A DNA stretch of 64,000 nt from Hydnum rufescens UP504 (Eukaryota; Basidiomycota; Agaricomycetes; Cantharellales; Hydnaceae), in NCBI GenBank assembly GCA_014904985.1, contig MU128968.1, forward strand, positions 124,001-188,000, in the 5' to 3' direction. Shown in pieces: positions 1 through 12,515 of this stretch. Each line of letters begins with the position of its first letter. The stretch's first letter is position 1. A program made the translations under genes and the position numbers. The notes under the pieces were generated by a model. That model did no database searches and was not told the DNA's origin. It saw nothing but the letters and a program-made list of their open reading frames with translations.

Positions 1-3000
1 GCTTCGAATTCTGCCAACTCGGAATCAGGCTTATTCGCGGACTTATTCGTTCGTGCCTATGGAACCCGTCTTAAGAAATCTTCGCACCGGCTCTGATGCA
101 AGTTCATACTGACTTTGGTGAGGATTTCGTTGAAGCGATTAAAAACAGTTTCTTCGTGCAGCTTGTCTTGGTAGAATGGAAGACCTTCGATAAGTTTCTT
201 CAATGAACGTTCGGATTTGAAAGGCAGAATCGATAGGCAGTATGCGATGTCGCGCCATTGTCGTGGCTCCGTACTTAATCGGAAACGTTGACACAGTTTC
301 TCAACGATAGTCTCTGCTTGTTTCTCCTGCAATTGCGGAGTAGGTTATGTCTCCAAATCGTGTGGAAAAGATGTCACACACCTTCTCGATAAAAGAAAAT
401 ATATACCGCATCGTGCGCTGAAACCCTTCCTCGTCTAGTGCATGGTCTCCGATGGACAAGTGGCTGATCACTATGACGTAGAATAATGAAGATTAGAATG
501 AAACTGAGCCAATCGGCCTAATCTTACCGTCAGGTAGATTGTTGTAAATCGCGTTATCTTTATTGCTGGAGAGTTCAGTGAAGAAAAGTTTGGCAAGATC
601 TGCTATCCTGGCATCTTCGTCCTCCAAGCATTTCGCCATCTCGCCTAATTGTCCCTTGACCTTGATCATGCTTCCCAGGATCAGGTAAGTAAGAACCATG
701 AGGGTATTTTTTTTCACGACGATATCCTTGTCCGAAAGTCCCTCGTAGAGTTTGTTGTTGTTCTCGTCTATTAGATGACTGAATCTGACCGCGATGTCGC
801 CCAACGCAATAATGGCATTGCTTCGAATCGTAGGGTCCTTCGAAGTTTCGACAATCTTGAACAGGAGCATCAAATTGGCCTCGCAAAAATGCGTGCTAAC
901 ACACATCAGCTTGCTCAAGGAAAGTGTTGCAGCTGTACGGAGCGTCTGACTCTGCACACCCGCGTAGCGTCAATACTCCCCCAAATTGTTTTGTTGAACG
1001 CGTACCTTGAAGTTTTTGGGGGTGCCACAGATGTGCACTATCATCGGACCAAATATCGCGAGTAAAGACCTGTCCCCATAAAGCATTTCATCGTCACAGA
1101 ACTTCGAAATCCGATCCCCTGTATCATCTTCTGCAGTTCCTGCGACCTGCTCAAGCTCATCAACATCTTTGGTATTGGTCGATTTATTGAGATCATTTGT
1201 CTGTCCCTTCTCTGAGCCCCACACGCCGAATATGAGATCTAGGGCGCTATACAGACATAGGAAACATACCCTTAGCAAGAACGTCCTTCCGACGTTTGAG
1301 TTCTCGCTCAACAAGCTCGAGATACACAATATGTTTGAAAGCAACGTGGCCGACGATGAAGATTAGCTGACTGAGTTGAAAAGCATTCGCAGTATCGGTC
1401 TTTCGCGAAGCAATTTGACTGCCCTCGTACGTGTCCCGAGTAGGGCTTACCGGAACAGATCCAGGTGGCTGAGATCCGTCGCGGGCCTGTGGTTCACCTT
1501 CCACCATTGATGTTTCGGTAGCAAAGACCTTGTCGCGTGAAAGTCTTAATGATGTCTCCGCAAAGTGCGTCAGGCTGCTCCCCCAGGAGGTATACGGTGT
1601 TGATGACCTGTTCTGCCATGCTAAACCTAGACCGATTACAAGCGGGAATGCGTTAATGGGAATCGACCATCGCAGAAAGAATCGGAGCTGATCTCACCAG
1701 TCCTTAGACTTGCACGGGTACTCAATAATCTCTCTCAGCCTTTTGAACATTACGTTGTCCATCGGAAGACGAACAGATTTGTCCTCCAGAGATCCTGCAC
1801 AATATAGACAAGGATGGTTATCAAAGTCGTACAACACCGGCGAAGAACTGAAAGTACCTTTGACCTTCTTCACACTTCCACTTAATCGTTGTAAAGCGAG
1901 ACAAGTGTACTGAGCCAAAACCAAATCCGCCTATATATAGTCACTCGTTGTCAATTGGGGGTAACAATTCTGCCAAAAGTAACATAATTTACCTTCCCAT
2001 GTGGCCCCAAACCGATGCGTAGCAGTGTCTCCGTCCGTTCGATGACGATGTCTCGTTTTGCAAGAGCAAACATGCCAAGGACTATGATAGCACCTCTCCT
2101 CTGATATCTAGGGATCTCACGGTCTGCACCTGAACCAGGATTCAGGAATGATTGCGAGGAACGAATGAAACTGCATACTGTAAACTTGCCACAGCGTATT
2201 GATAACCTCTCCATCCACGCGACTGTCGTCATAAAGCGTCCGCATGAGTTCTTCAAGTGAAGTGAGTTCCGCAAGAGTCGCATTGTGGGTAAGGCTACGG
2301 AGCCAACAGCATGGGCATCAATAACCAAGCGATACATATTGGAAAGCCACATACTCGATCATATTCTTGGCTATCCTATTCATTTGTTGTTTAGGGTCAG
2401 CATCTTCAATGGGATCGAAGTACAGCCCGCGATAACATTCAATCAGTCGAGAACGCACGCCCTTCAGCTCTTTATCGTCTTCTGAATTTGTACCACTGTT
2501 GTCCTTGGTCCAAATGAGATGCAGCATCTTCTTGATGCCAGCCTAACCGAAGCCAGCAGTTACATCACAGTGAACAAGAAGGGACACGAGTTTGAGAGAA
2601 ACGGGCACACCTGTGCCCCCGACATTTGATACTCGTAGGCGACCTTGAAGAATTCTATCGCTTCGAGCACTTCAGCCTTGCTTGTGCTTCCTAGAAGCTG
2701 GCCAAGAATGTCCATTCGCACCCTCGACCTCGCGAATGAACTGAAGCGCGTCGGAGATGTACCTTTTGGTCAGTCGCAAGCGGGTTATATTGGCCAAGTC
2801 GAGAGCTTGGACTTGCTCCCCAGCAGCGACCAGATCGAAGGCGGCTGTAGTCTTCTCCTTTTTCACAGCTGTGATTCCCCGCCCTCTTCTTCCTCGACAT
2901 CATTTTCGTCGCCATTGTCGCCGGGGCCGGTATCATTGGTGTCATTTCCGGCATCTTTGACAGCCACAGGCAAGTCTCCTTGCACCTCCACCTTCTCTAG

Positions 3001-4769
3001 CTGTGCCTTTACTTGTGCATGCCTTATTTCCCATTCGTCCAGATTGAGAAGACCACCATACATTGCTCCATATGGATGGGTAACGATCATATTGGTCAAA
3101 AGGGCAATTGCGTATCGTCTGACAGACGATGCCTTGTCTTCGAGTGCTGCGATCACCAGTGGGGTGGTTTGCGTTCGTTGTTTGGGGAGTTTGACGCGGA
3201 GCCTATTTTATAAACATTAACCAGTCAAGGAACACTTTGCATTGGTAAGTTTGACAGATACGCACTCCCACAGTTTTGAGATTGTGTTGAGGACCTTGAT
3301 GCGAACATAACTGCTCACATCACAAAATCGCTCAAGTAGTAGTTCGAACAACTTTGCAATCTTCTTCTCTGTACGCTCTTGACCCTCTTGAGGTCCGTCG
3401 ACTCCGTCCTCACCCTCCATTGAGATTTCCCGGACGAGTACGCCGATAATCTCCACAAGTGCGACACGCATTGGGTACGCTTCGCTGTCAAGATGCACTC
3501 GGAGTAGACTGAATTGCTTAAGGATAACGCGGGGAGCAAGATCAGCAAGACGAATGAGAAACTTTGAGAATGACCGAGGTCCCTTGGTGTCCTGTCCATT
3601 GAACGTCTTAGCCGAGATTTCTCTGTCAAAGACAGGGGATTTCAGGGGAAATGAATTGATGGGGCCATAGGATTCACCGCACCTTAGAATCTCCTCTGCG
3701 AGTTGTGTATGATCGAACTCTTTTTGAAGTACGGCAAGGACTTCAGCCATGGGTTCTGATAAGTGTTCAAAATATTGGAGACATTGCATGAGAGATATCT
3801 GGGCACTGAAAGTGTGTCCATGCTTCTTGACCGCGTGGCAAATGATCTTGTAGACGCCCATCTTAATCTCTGTGTTTTTCATGTGTGTTTCATTTTCTGT
3901 GATGCGCCAAGCAGGTCGTGTTATGCAGCTAGGACCAGGGATGACATCATGAGCACTAGTCGACAGATCTCACGTGAATTAAGCGCACTTTATGAACGTA
4001 TCACGTTCTGCAGTCGTGGTATACAACCGATGTGTTTGGACGTCCCGCAGCACCTTGCTTATGAAGGCGAGTGTGGGGGAGATATGGCTCGCCCAATCCC
4101 ATAGATCAGTGTTGTTGGTACGCTGCTTTTGGGAGCCTTTCGTGCCTTTCTTCGCCTATCCTCGAATCTCTTTGGTCAATGCGCCAATCTTGAACAGTGC
4201 ATGTCAGACCTTGGATTTATTGGGCGCTGCAGCTCCAATATCACCCTCCTTGGGTAAATGCCTTTCCGCGGCTGTGGAGAACCATTGAAGGAGAAAGGCA
4301 TACATTTCCAGAGGCGTTTTGTGTTGAGAGTCCGCGCTGAGTTCATCGCCTTCAAGATCGCGATTCACGGCCTCGACAGAGGCCTGTAGGCCAGAAACAA
4401 TCGAATCAAGCATTCTTAAAATTAGTGACCCTGGAACTGAGTCGAAGTTCCTTCAAACCACGAAAGCCAAAGAGATATCAGCAGGTAGCACGAGCAACCC
4501 CTCTAAAACACAACTAACTTTAAAAGACTGCGATAAACGCCAAATATGCGCGAGTCTTTGATCGCGTCGGACGATTCTGCGACTGCCTCGACGGCGCCTG
4601 AAAGGTGTGGCTCAGCAATGAGTTCTCACAAATATGGACGCGTCTTACTTTCAAGGTGGGCACGTACATCATCAGGATCGGCGCCTCGGACCTCTATCTC
4701 CCCCGGCTGTTGATAAGATGTCTCATCCTGGATGGCCAGAACCTCTTCCTGGAGGTTGAATTCAACCAT
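1..4769 (-). CDS. CND1: Condensin complex subunit 1 (CAP-D2/Cnd1), 3' end beyond window
   Basis: HEAT-repeat subunit of condensin, which compacts mitotic chromosomes with the SMC2/SMC4 ATPases. The start ATG (complement of 4767-4769) opens MVEFNLQEE and splices onward through IKDSRIFGVYRSLLK into KMLDSIVSGL. Middle exons (about 2,300-3,900) carry HEAT-like helices, an acidic stretch (GDENDVEEEEGG) and SSVRRYAIALLTNMI. The strongest family match is the C-terminal block at 493-957, with TIRSNAIIALGDIAVRF, MIKVKGQLGEMAKCLED and FFTELSSNKDNAIYNNLPD. The exon at about 80-332 holds IVEKLCQRFRLS and EILTK. The TAG at 57-59 lies inside a likely intron: GT after EILTK, AG just before GCACGAACG, with the same frame continuing as NKPDSELAEFE to base 1. 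The gene is therefore truncated by the window, not by a stop. About a dozen short introns; exact borders are inferred. Confidence 0.9.
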
Positions 4770-4877
4770 AGTGGCTGTCTCTTTGGTGTTATTTGGTCTC
4801 GGAAAGATCCGGCTTCATTGCCAGCGCGTCCCAACCAAACACAAGAATTGGTCGACTTCCATTTTATTCGCGACGGG
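4770..4877. promoter_or_regulatory. Bidirectional promoter between CND1 and SEC62
   Basis: Only 108 bp separate the CND1 start codon (minus strand) from the SEC62 start codon (plus strand). An inverted CCAAT motif (ATTGG) lies at 4847-4851. No TATA box is visible. Both starts are supported by protein similarity, so both genes must draw core promoter elements from this stretch or from each other's 5' ends. Confidence 0.6.
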
Positions 4878-5764
4878 ATGGAGCAACAAAAGACAGCCCC
4901 ACCGGAGGTTCTCAAGGTTGTCAAATGGCTCCGAAGCTCCAAATCTGGTATCAAGATTAGAGTCGGAATCCTCAATGGCAAACGGATAGACTATTTCAAA
5001 GGTGAATTCTCTGCTGTTTTGTTATTAGGTCCGTGGCTCACACGGGAAGTAAGGGAAATCCGCTGTCAAGGCACTCCTCTCTCCGGGATATGCGAAACTC
5101 AAAGGTGTGCCACCTCAGCCAAAGACAGAGGAGGAGGCCTCGGCCCAACTCCTCGCTATGATCCCATTCGCATTCTTCTTGCGGGTTGAACGCGGGGCGT
5201 CGTCGGGCGGTTCTTCATCCCCCAAACACCTTCAAATCGTCCAGCAGCAAACCTTCCAAGCTGACATGCATTTCGCCTGGTTCTACGATGGCCCACAATG
5301 GACTACATACCTTGGTGGCGCAGTTATGGTCGGCGTTATCCTCGCGGGGGTGATGTTCCCACTCTGGCCACCAATTATGCGGCTCGGTGCATACTACCTT
5401 TCTCTCCTGTTCTTCGGTCTCATCGGTTTATTCTTCGCCATTGCCATTTTCCGACTTATATTCTACATTATCACTGTCATCGTCGCTTCTCCCGGTATTA
5501 TGGATCTTCCCTAAACTCTTTGCAGACGTTGGATTCGTGCGTGCATTGACCCAGGTTAGCGGAATAGGGGCTTACACCTTTGCGTCCTAGGTGGAATCTT
5601 TTATTCCAGCGTGGGAATGGGATCTACCTCCAAAGAAGAAGGGCCGCAAGAAGAAGGGTGAAAAGGAGGACAAGAAATCTGCCAATGGATTCTCGAAGGA
5701 TGGGGTATCGTCTTCCGCTGCTTTAAACGGGGTCCGGTCGTCCCAAAATCGAGGAGGTCCCTGA
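4878..5764 (+). CDS. SEC62: ER translocation protein Sec62, with a +1 frameshift
   Basis: Sec62 is a two-span ER membrane subunit of the Sec62/63 complex that drives post-translational protein import. The exons resolve cleanly. Exon 1 is 4878-5001 (MEQQKTAPPEVLKVVKWLRS, KRIDYFKG). A 52-nt intron leads to exon 2, 5054-5536 (GKSAVKALLSPGYAKLK, FAWFYDGPQWTTYLGG). Exon 3 is 5591-5764 (WEWDLPPKKKGRKKK, ending SQNRGGP). Two hydrophobic segments lie in exon 2. The exon 2 frame breaks at base 5500: one extra A separates SPGI from WIFPKLFADVGF, a conserved Sec62 motif that continues in the next frame. Read literally, the protein stops at 5512-5514 after IMDLP and loses its lysine-rich cytosolic tail. 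An assembly indel is the simplest explanation, but a real mutation is possible. Confidence 0.92.
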
Positions 5765-5931
5765 TGAGGGTGATGATTGATAGAGACGTGGGGTTCGCAG
5801 TGGGTTTTGTCGACAAGTGCACCCTGAGCCTGCATTGGCTGACCCTTAAGGATTCTTTCAATTTTTTATTTTCTTTGTTGTTCCAAACAATATCCAGCCC
5901 CAGAAGTAATCATGCATCAGTTCTCTAATTC

Positions 5932-8900
5932 TTACAATTCATCCCGTGGTGTTTTGTTCCCCTCATGCTCCCTTCTTCTCCAGCCCGTGGCCCCATCCAT
6001 TGCCTTGCCGCCTTCTACATTTTTCTTTCCCGCTCCAATGCTCGCTAAATCGTTCGCGCTTGCAGCCACTGCATGGGAGTGGATCTTGCCCTCCTCTACT
6101 AGCTTTTGCGCGAATGAGGCAACCTCAGCGTCATACTTCTCCCATTCAGGGATCTGGCGCGCGCGTGAGAGCTTTGGCTCTTTCTGTTACATGTTAATGC
6201 GGTCAGCTGAAGTTGAACTGATGTTATTTCAGAAACGTAGGGGGTAAAGACTCACTGTAAGGGGATTTTGACAGAGATCGATTGTCTTAGCTTTGTCGAG
6301 TCTCTCTTTACTGCCTAAAAGTCAAAGATACAAAGTTAGGGGCGTGTTGCATGTGCGGTTTCTAGCGGCAGTTCCATACACCATGTCTCGCACTATGGAA
6401 GGCCACTGGCGTGAGCAAGTACTTAAACGTTCCTGCATGATCAAAATACTCACCCATAACCAGTCCTTATCCAAGGAGAACTAAAAGCCAAGAACAATAT
6501 TAGATCCGCCACGGGAAGGCTCATTTCATGTCACTAACAATTGGGATCTCATGTTGCATATTGTTCGGGAGGTCTAAGGTATGATAAATCAGGATGCAAC
6601 GAGCACAGGTCGAGAGGGCTCTTCGCACCCTGATCTAGATTTGACAACGAATTGGGATCGGCGGAGAGACCTTGATATTGTCCTCGAAGACGATCCTGTA
6701 AGCTGTACTAAGTCTTGGAACAATTCGATCCAATCACACGAACGCACCCCGGCGGCCAGCTGGAGGGTAAGTGAATTAGGAAATGGGCCACGGGTGATTA
6801 TTGAAGAGAGCCTACCTGACGGAACCTGACCAAGTCAATCACATAGAGAGCACTACAAGTGTATCGTTAATGCCGCTTTCACATATCCTTTATCGACCGG
6901 AAGCTCACCTGATGTGATATGGTTTCCCCCGTAAGAATTCATACCAGTACCCCGTCTTCCAAAACCTAAATCCCTCCATTTCTTTATTGTCGTCCCCCAT
7001 CGGCGTGTAACCATATGGCGCGCCCTGCAGATCTAAGTCAACAAGCTCTTTGAGGTCTGCACGAACGATCTGATCGGCATCAACAAAGATGACTTTCTTC
7101 AAGTCCATCGGGAACAGGACATCAAGGAAGAGAATCTTGTACGCCCAAATAACGCGTTGCTTTTCGGTCTGGGCACGCAACCAGGAAGGCCACTTGTATG
7201 TGACAAGCTCGTATTGGAACCCATACGCCTCTGCCAGATGAGGAATAAATTCCTGTGCAACCGGTATGAGCCGCCGTCAAGGTGGTCCTGCGAAGAGATG
7301 GTAAAAGCTACATACCAGGAATGAGGGGGACAAGAAGTTCTCAATAAACCAGAATTTGACGCTGCTATTGGTATTCTTGAGAACACTCAAAATCATGATG
7401 CCAACGAAGCGCTGAATATTGAACTGCATTAGATCTATCGCCCAACATGGTCAAAGGGAGTGAAGCACCTCATATAGAAGGCCCGAAGCCACAGTGAAGA
7501 TATTTATCTCAGCCTGCACATTTTTCGAGATTTCAGCTTTCTGTTCCGAACCGAAATATGATTTGATCCTAAAGGCGAAGCATTTATGTGAGGTTCTCGG
7601 GCTCAGCGACCAAGATGGCTCACCGCGAGAATATTGGAGCGATGAGCCATCTACAACGGTGGATTGGTCTTTTTCCACCAGAACCTCTGCAGTTTCCATC
7701 CCCGGACGACGCTTCAAACGAGGGAACAGTGTCAGGCCGTCAAAACTAGTAAGCGTTACTTCATCACCAGCCACATCAACACTTGGGCTATTCCATCCTT
7801 CGTTGCCAACGCTCTCCATCTCATATACCTCACGGCCTCGACCGGGACGTATCCCAAGCTGGAACACGCCGGGTTTTGCTCTGAACTGGAGGTATCCAAG
7901 ATTCGCAACGACCAGCGTATCAGCGATAGGCGTTGTTGAATTCTTTGCGGTGAGCTGGAGCTGAACGCCTCGGGGAGGTGCATTGGAAGCCTCCCTGGCG
8001 TGACCTTCAATGACGAGGAAATCGAGATCGAATACGGCTTCAACCCCCTTTGCTCGTTCACTCGCAGAGAGCGATGACAAATGGATGTTGTCTAGATCAA
8101 ACTGAGACTCGTACGGTCTCACGAGCCATGACTGCGCGACATCCATCGCCAAGGTGTAGATCGGATCCGGGGTAATCCATAAAACAGCACAGAACTATGT
8201 TGCTCGACGCTAATTGAATACTATGAGTTGGATCGAGGGCCTCGCAATAGGAAGCGACCCACCCAGATTCGTCGAAGGGAAGCCGGGGGTTCAGGCTATA
8301 ACGATAAAAGCGCTTCAGCGGGACCTGTACAACAATAGGTCCATAAACATAAACGATTAAACATGGTGCTCAAATGAACCTGAGTCGTCGGCACTGGGAT
8401 TAGTTGCACATGTGTGTGTACGAGGGGCAACTCTGAGAGCCACTTCACTGCACATCAGGGAAATCCATACACAAGCAGCATACAAGAATCTGACCGTAAT
8501 CATCGGTGTCCACTTTTGGGCCATCTCGCTGAGAGGATTCAATATAACACAAACGTGGAACATGGCAAACGACTCGTCACCGATCTTGAATGAGCTGATG
8601 AGACACGTCAGTTGGGGGGGGACGAAGGAAAATGATGATGATACCTATGATTGCCAGGAAGATTTTGGCACGCGCGTTGGCGAACTTGAGGGGGAGCTCC
8701 AAAGAGGCCCTGCGCGCTTGGATCCGGAGTGAAGGCTGCAGAAATTACCGAAGCCGTCATGGTATAAAGTTCGGACAAAGCCACTCTACAGGTAAAGGTC
8801 ATTGCCCATTCCCTCATATATCAAATACAGGCGGCGCGACCTGTCCATTCCCTCAGTTCTCTCGTACGTGGTGTTCACAACTTCGATGACAGAAGATACT

Positions 8901-11900
8901 CGCTTCTGAAGCTCGTACGAGCATAGGGTTTCGAAATCCAGGGGTGTGAATCCATCCTCTCCAAAAGGCCCTACAAGCTGGAAATTGTATGTCTAATAGA
9001 CGTAACACAAATTTCGAGCATGACGAACGCACCCTCCCGTTTATAATCAACGCCGCATCACCCGCCTTAAGACCCAAAGATCGCCCAAGTAGCATACCGG
9101 ATTTGAGAGAAGCGTGGTACGCCTCTAGGTCGCTTTCAACGGGAGAACCGAGGAAGGTGTGAAGATGGGAGTCTTCGGATAGTACAGCTTGTTCAGTTGC
9201 GTAGACTTTACGTGCACCGACGCTGGGGGATATGCGATCTAAGATATTGAGAAGATCCTCATTAGTTGCGAGGAACAAAGCACGTCTCAAGACCACTCGA
9301 TGCAGCACAGCGGGGAGTGTTCCCGGATCCGAGGAATTGAAACTATCCAGATCCGAAGGAGTATGAAGATAGGAGAGTCGGAAAGTAGTCACTGTATCCT
9401 GAAACAAGAATCTCGGAGTCGTCCCTTAGTAACAGATTGGTGCGTTCGCGACACACCATGGCTGTGAGCGCATTCCTCAATAGTTCCACGTGGGAAGGAA
9501 GGTTGAAATCCCCCACGACCCATATAGAGAGAGGAACGGCCTCAGTAGTCTCTATACACGAAACACATGGTGTTCAGCGCAACGACAGCGAACTATCTCA
9601 GAAAAACTTGCTTGGATACACGTAGTCGATGGCAACACGATCGATTCCAACTTGGTCAAATAGATCAGGCAGAGAGAAAACCTTGAGACTACCGGCTTGT
9701 GTAGACGGGTACACGTGCCTGTTCCGCCGCTTCGCGGTTGTCGGCAAATCGTAGAAATAGACGGACATATCTCGCCCCTCATCGTCTTCTAGTCTTCCTG
9801 TAAGGATCTAAGGTCAAAGGACGGTGTGCACAAAACAAGTTGGTACATTGCATGCTAAATATATCTGCTCAATTAAACGGGATGGGAGGTCTCACCTCTT
9901 CCTGCAGGAATTGCGTCTGTTTTGCATTCTCAATCTGGAGATTTTTAAGAAAATCCTGGTCATCCACCTTCATTAGCATGGATACTATGCGCAATATTAT
10001 AAAAACCCCTACGTCGTCGAAATCGAAATGTTTTCCATTAACAAATGCATGTCCCCCGGGAAAAGATGAGGCAGTGGCACCAAGGCGACGACTGTATTCT
10101 CTTGCTCTGCCGAGCTTCTCCTCTGCAGCCAACTGAATCACTGAATCGAAAGGGAGCGATAAATCTTCAGATGCCTCTTCCTTCGACTTAACAAGCTCAT
10201 TATAAGCAGCTTTGGCCAAGCTGAAGTCGAACGCCTCGCGTGAGGGATCTCCTGACTGGATGGTTCAAAGGTCGGGGTGAGCGGTGACCATTTAGTTAGG
10301 AACGTAGTTCCTTTGGCTCACCGCTTTCAAAAGTTGAATAGTAGCAGCACGGCCGAATCTACCCACAGAATAATACACCAGTCGTGCAACCTTACGGGCT
10401 ATTCGCGTCGAAACGAAGGTGATGTTTCAAGAATAAGGATTAGTCTGCATAAATCTAAGATGCAACCTCACCAGCTTCTGTCTCAACTAGTGGAACAACA
10501 CCGAAACGGAAAGGTAGACCACGATTGATGAACGTAGGGATTGGAACTGTGATGAAATGAAGAGAAATGGGTGACGATAGATCCAGTACCAAAACGATAT
10601 TGTTAAGGTTGCGACGGAGACTGTGAAACTGCCCTGGATATAGGCCACGCATAAGCTGGGGATATTATCGGTCAGTGTGTATCTACAGTAGGGAATGATG
10701 TATACCTACCATATTCAAGGATGAAGGCCATCTCGAGTAACTACAACAAACACGATAGCGAGGTGCTCAATGACGCGAAGATGATCGGGGACAGAGCAGA
10801 GGACGCACCGGGTGTCTTTCTCAAAGTCATTCCACCAAACAATGGTGTTACCACCTTCGATCCTATCGCTAGCATCAAAGTATCCCTCGAGCGAGCTTCC
10901 CGAAAGGCTTGGTGCGCTGCCTATACCAGGGAACGATATAAGATCTACCGCCTGCGATGGAGAAAACCCCAGAGTCCGCAATGTGAGAATCCGTCGACGT
11001 TCTCTCCTTAGCAATCTCAGAAGACTACACGAGTCAGGGCATAGACTTCAGAGACGGCTATTAAGAAACGCGGAGATAAGGATTTACCCCAATGGATTCA
11101 GGTCTGCCTCCGGTATCAGCAAACCATCGAGCCAGACACCGTTGAAGTCTGCTTGAAATTGAATTCGCTTCAAATCTGTCTCCTCGATGACCTCAGGAGG
11201 AGGACTCTTAACACGTCGTGCAAGTGTTGAGGCGAACTTTGGAAAATTCTGCGAGAGCTGACGCAGGAGGGTGACAGGTTGTGGTGAATTTACAATTAGG
11301 TGTGTGGCTTTGGTGCCAAGCGCTGAAAGTGCCCACGGTCAATTCACCCCACAAGCCAGGAAAGGTAAGGAGGATGCGGGATCGAAATGCTCACTAAGAA
11401 TTTCTTCTGCCTGCAGAGGATCTGCGTTTATCTGTACTTCAGGAAGGTCTTTGAGTGCTTCCAGGAGAATGTCATCATCGGAAAGGGTGGTTTCTGAGTG
11501 ACTATCTCCGTCACTGGTTGATTCTAAAAAGGAACAATCTGAATATTGGCGTTTCGGTATTGTAGCCTACAACCTCACCACCATCAGTGTGTCCAGCGGC
11601 GGCACGTCGGTCGTCAAGAGCCAGGTAATCCGTCTTCTTAAGATCAAGAGCGACACCCCACCCAGACAGATAGTTTCGTGATGGATTCACCTGCGTTGGT
11701 GCGACATAGCGCAATATATACTGGACCGCGGGGTCCGGAGCTTTGGACGCTGAGTATAAAAGTGAATGCAATTCTCGAAATTCATTAGACTCAGTGGACA
11801 TATAGAGAATCGCACTGCGAGAGGGCGCTTCAACGTGGATGCTGGCGAGGGCTGGATGTGGTCGAAAGGAAGGAGTTTTGCCGTGTACTGACTATTTGAA

Positions 11901-12515
11901 ATGCTGTTCGTCAGTTCTTACGCTCATCATGAGACGGGATCATAATGGGGGCTTACCTGTGATCATCGGAGATGGGCTGCTGTATGAGAGATTTTAATGT
12001 CTCCGGGTCACAGATTTTCTCGCCATTCCAATCCACCCAAGATAAACAAGATGCTGCTGGTTCCGCGGGTTGTGGATATTTGTCACTATAATATTGGTAG
12101 AAGGCCCTCAGTTTAGGCGTCGCAGAATGCAAAGATACGGCGAGTTCCAAAGTAGCTAGGGCCGCAGGATCTTCAAAGAACGCATTTACTACCAGAGCGG
12201 AGATGGCATTATTGTATACTTCTGCGGCAGTGGCATTATTTGACGACCGGAATTGGGGAGACGTTAAAACATCAAACGCTTGGAAGAAGTGGTCTGGATT
12301 TTCCAATGCCACGGTCTCTCTAGAGTGGACGTGTCATTAAGTATTCAATATAGCGAAAAATAGTATCAAGATACGAACATAATTTCGAGAAGAATATCTG
12401 GAGCAGGCCATGACGATCGTAGCCATACTTTCACAGGTGCTGATTCGAATGCGGAAACGAGAAAAGGGAGAATAATCGAAGGAAGACAGCACTGCAGCAC
12501 ACGAGAGATTCGCAT
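5932..12515 (-). CDS. UDP-glucose:glycoprotein glucosyltransferase (UGGT), ER lumen
   Basis: ER folding sensor that re-glucosylates misfolded N-glycoproteins so that calnexin rebinds them. The start (complement of 12513-12515) opens a signal peptide, [10 protein letters not shown] followed by [13 protein letters not shown], then [17 protein letters not shown]. The N-terminal exon at 11,953-12,312 has [22 protein letters not shown]-like [12 protein letters not shown] and [12 protein letters not shown]. The C-terminal GT24 catalytic domain is clear at 6,905-7,180: [19 protein letters not shown] followed by DADQIV, where DAD is the metal-binding DxD, then GAPYGYTP and FRFWKTGYW. The next exons give [16 protein letters not shown] and the WLWCETWC region. 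The protein ends [10 protein letters not shown] at a TAA (complement of 5932-5934), so a KDEL-type ER retention signal is present. It has many small introns, and its length fits the roughly 1,500-1,600-residue family. Intron borders in the middle (8-11 kb) were not all resolved. Confidence 0.93.

Noticed and set aside
57..59. In-frame TAG that would end CND1 inside the window
   Set aside because: A standard 54-nt intron from GTCAGT after EILTK to CCATAG spans it, and a plausible polar tail (NKPDSELAEFE) continues to base 1.
5495..5525. A 31-nt intron (GTATTA to TTTGCAG) as the explanation of the SEC62 frame change
   Set aside because: It would delete WIFPKLFA, which is conserved in Sec62 and reads perfectly in the adjacent frame; the intron is also shorter than nearly all others here.
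7494..7964. 156-codon plus-strand open frame
   Set aside because: Antisense shadow of a UGGT coding exon.
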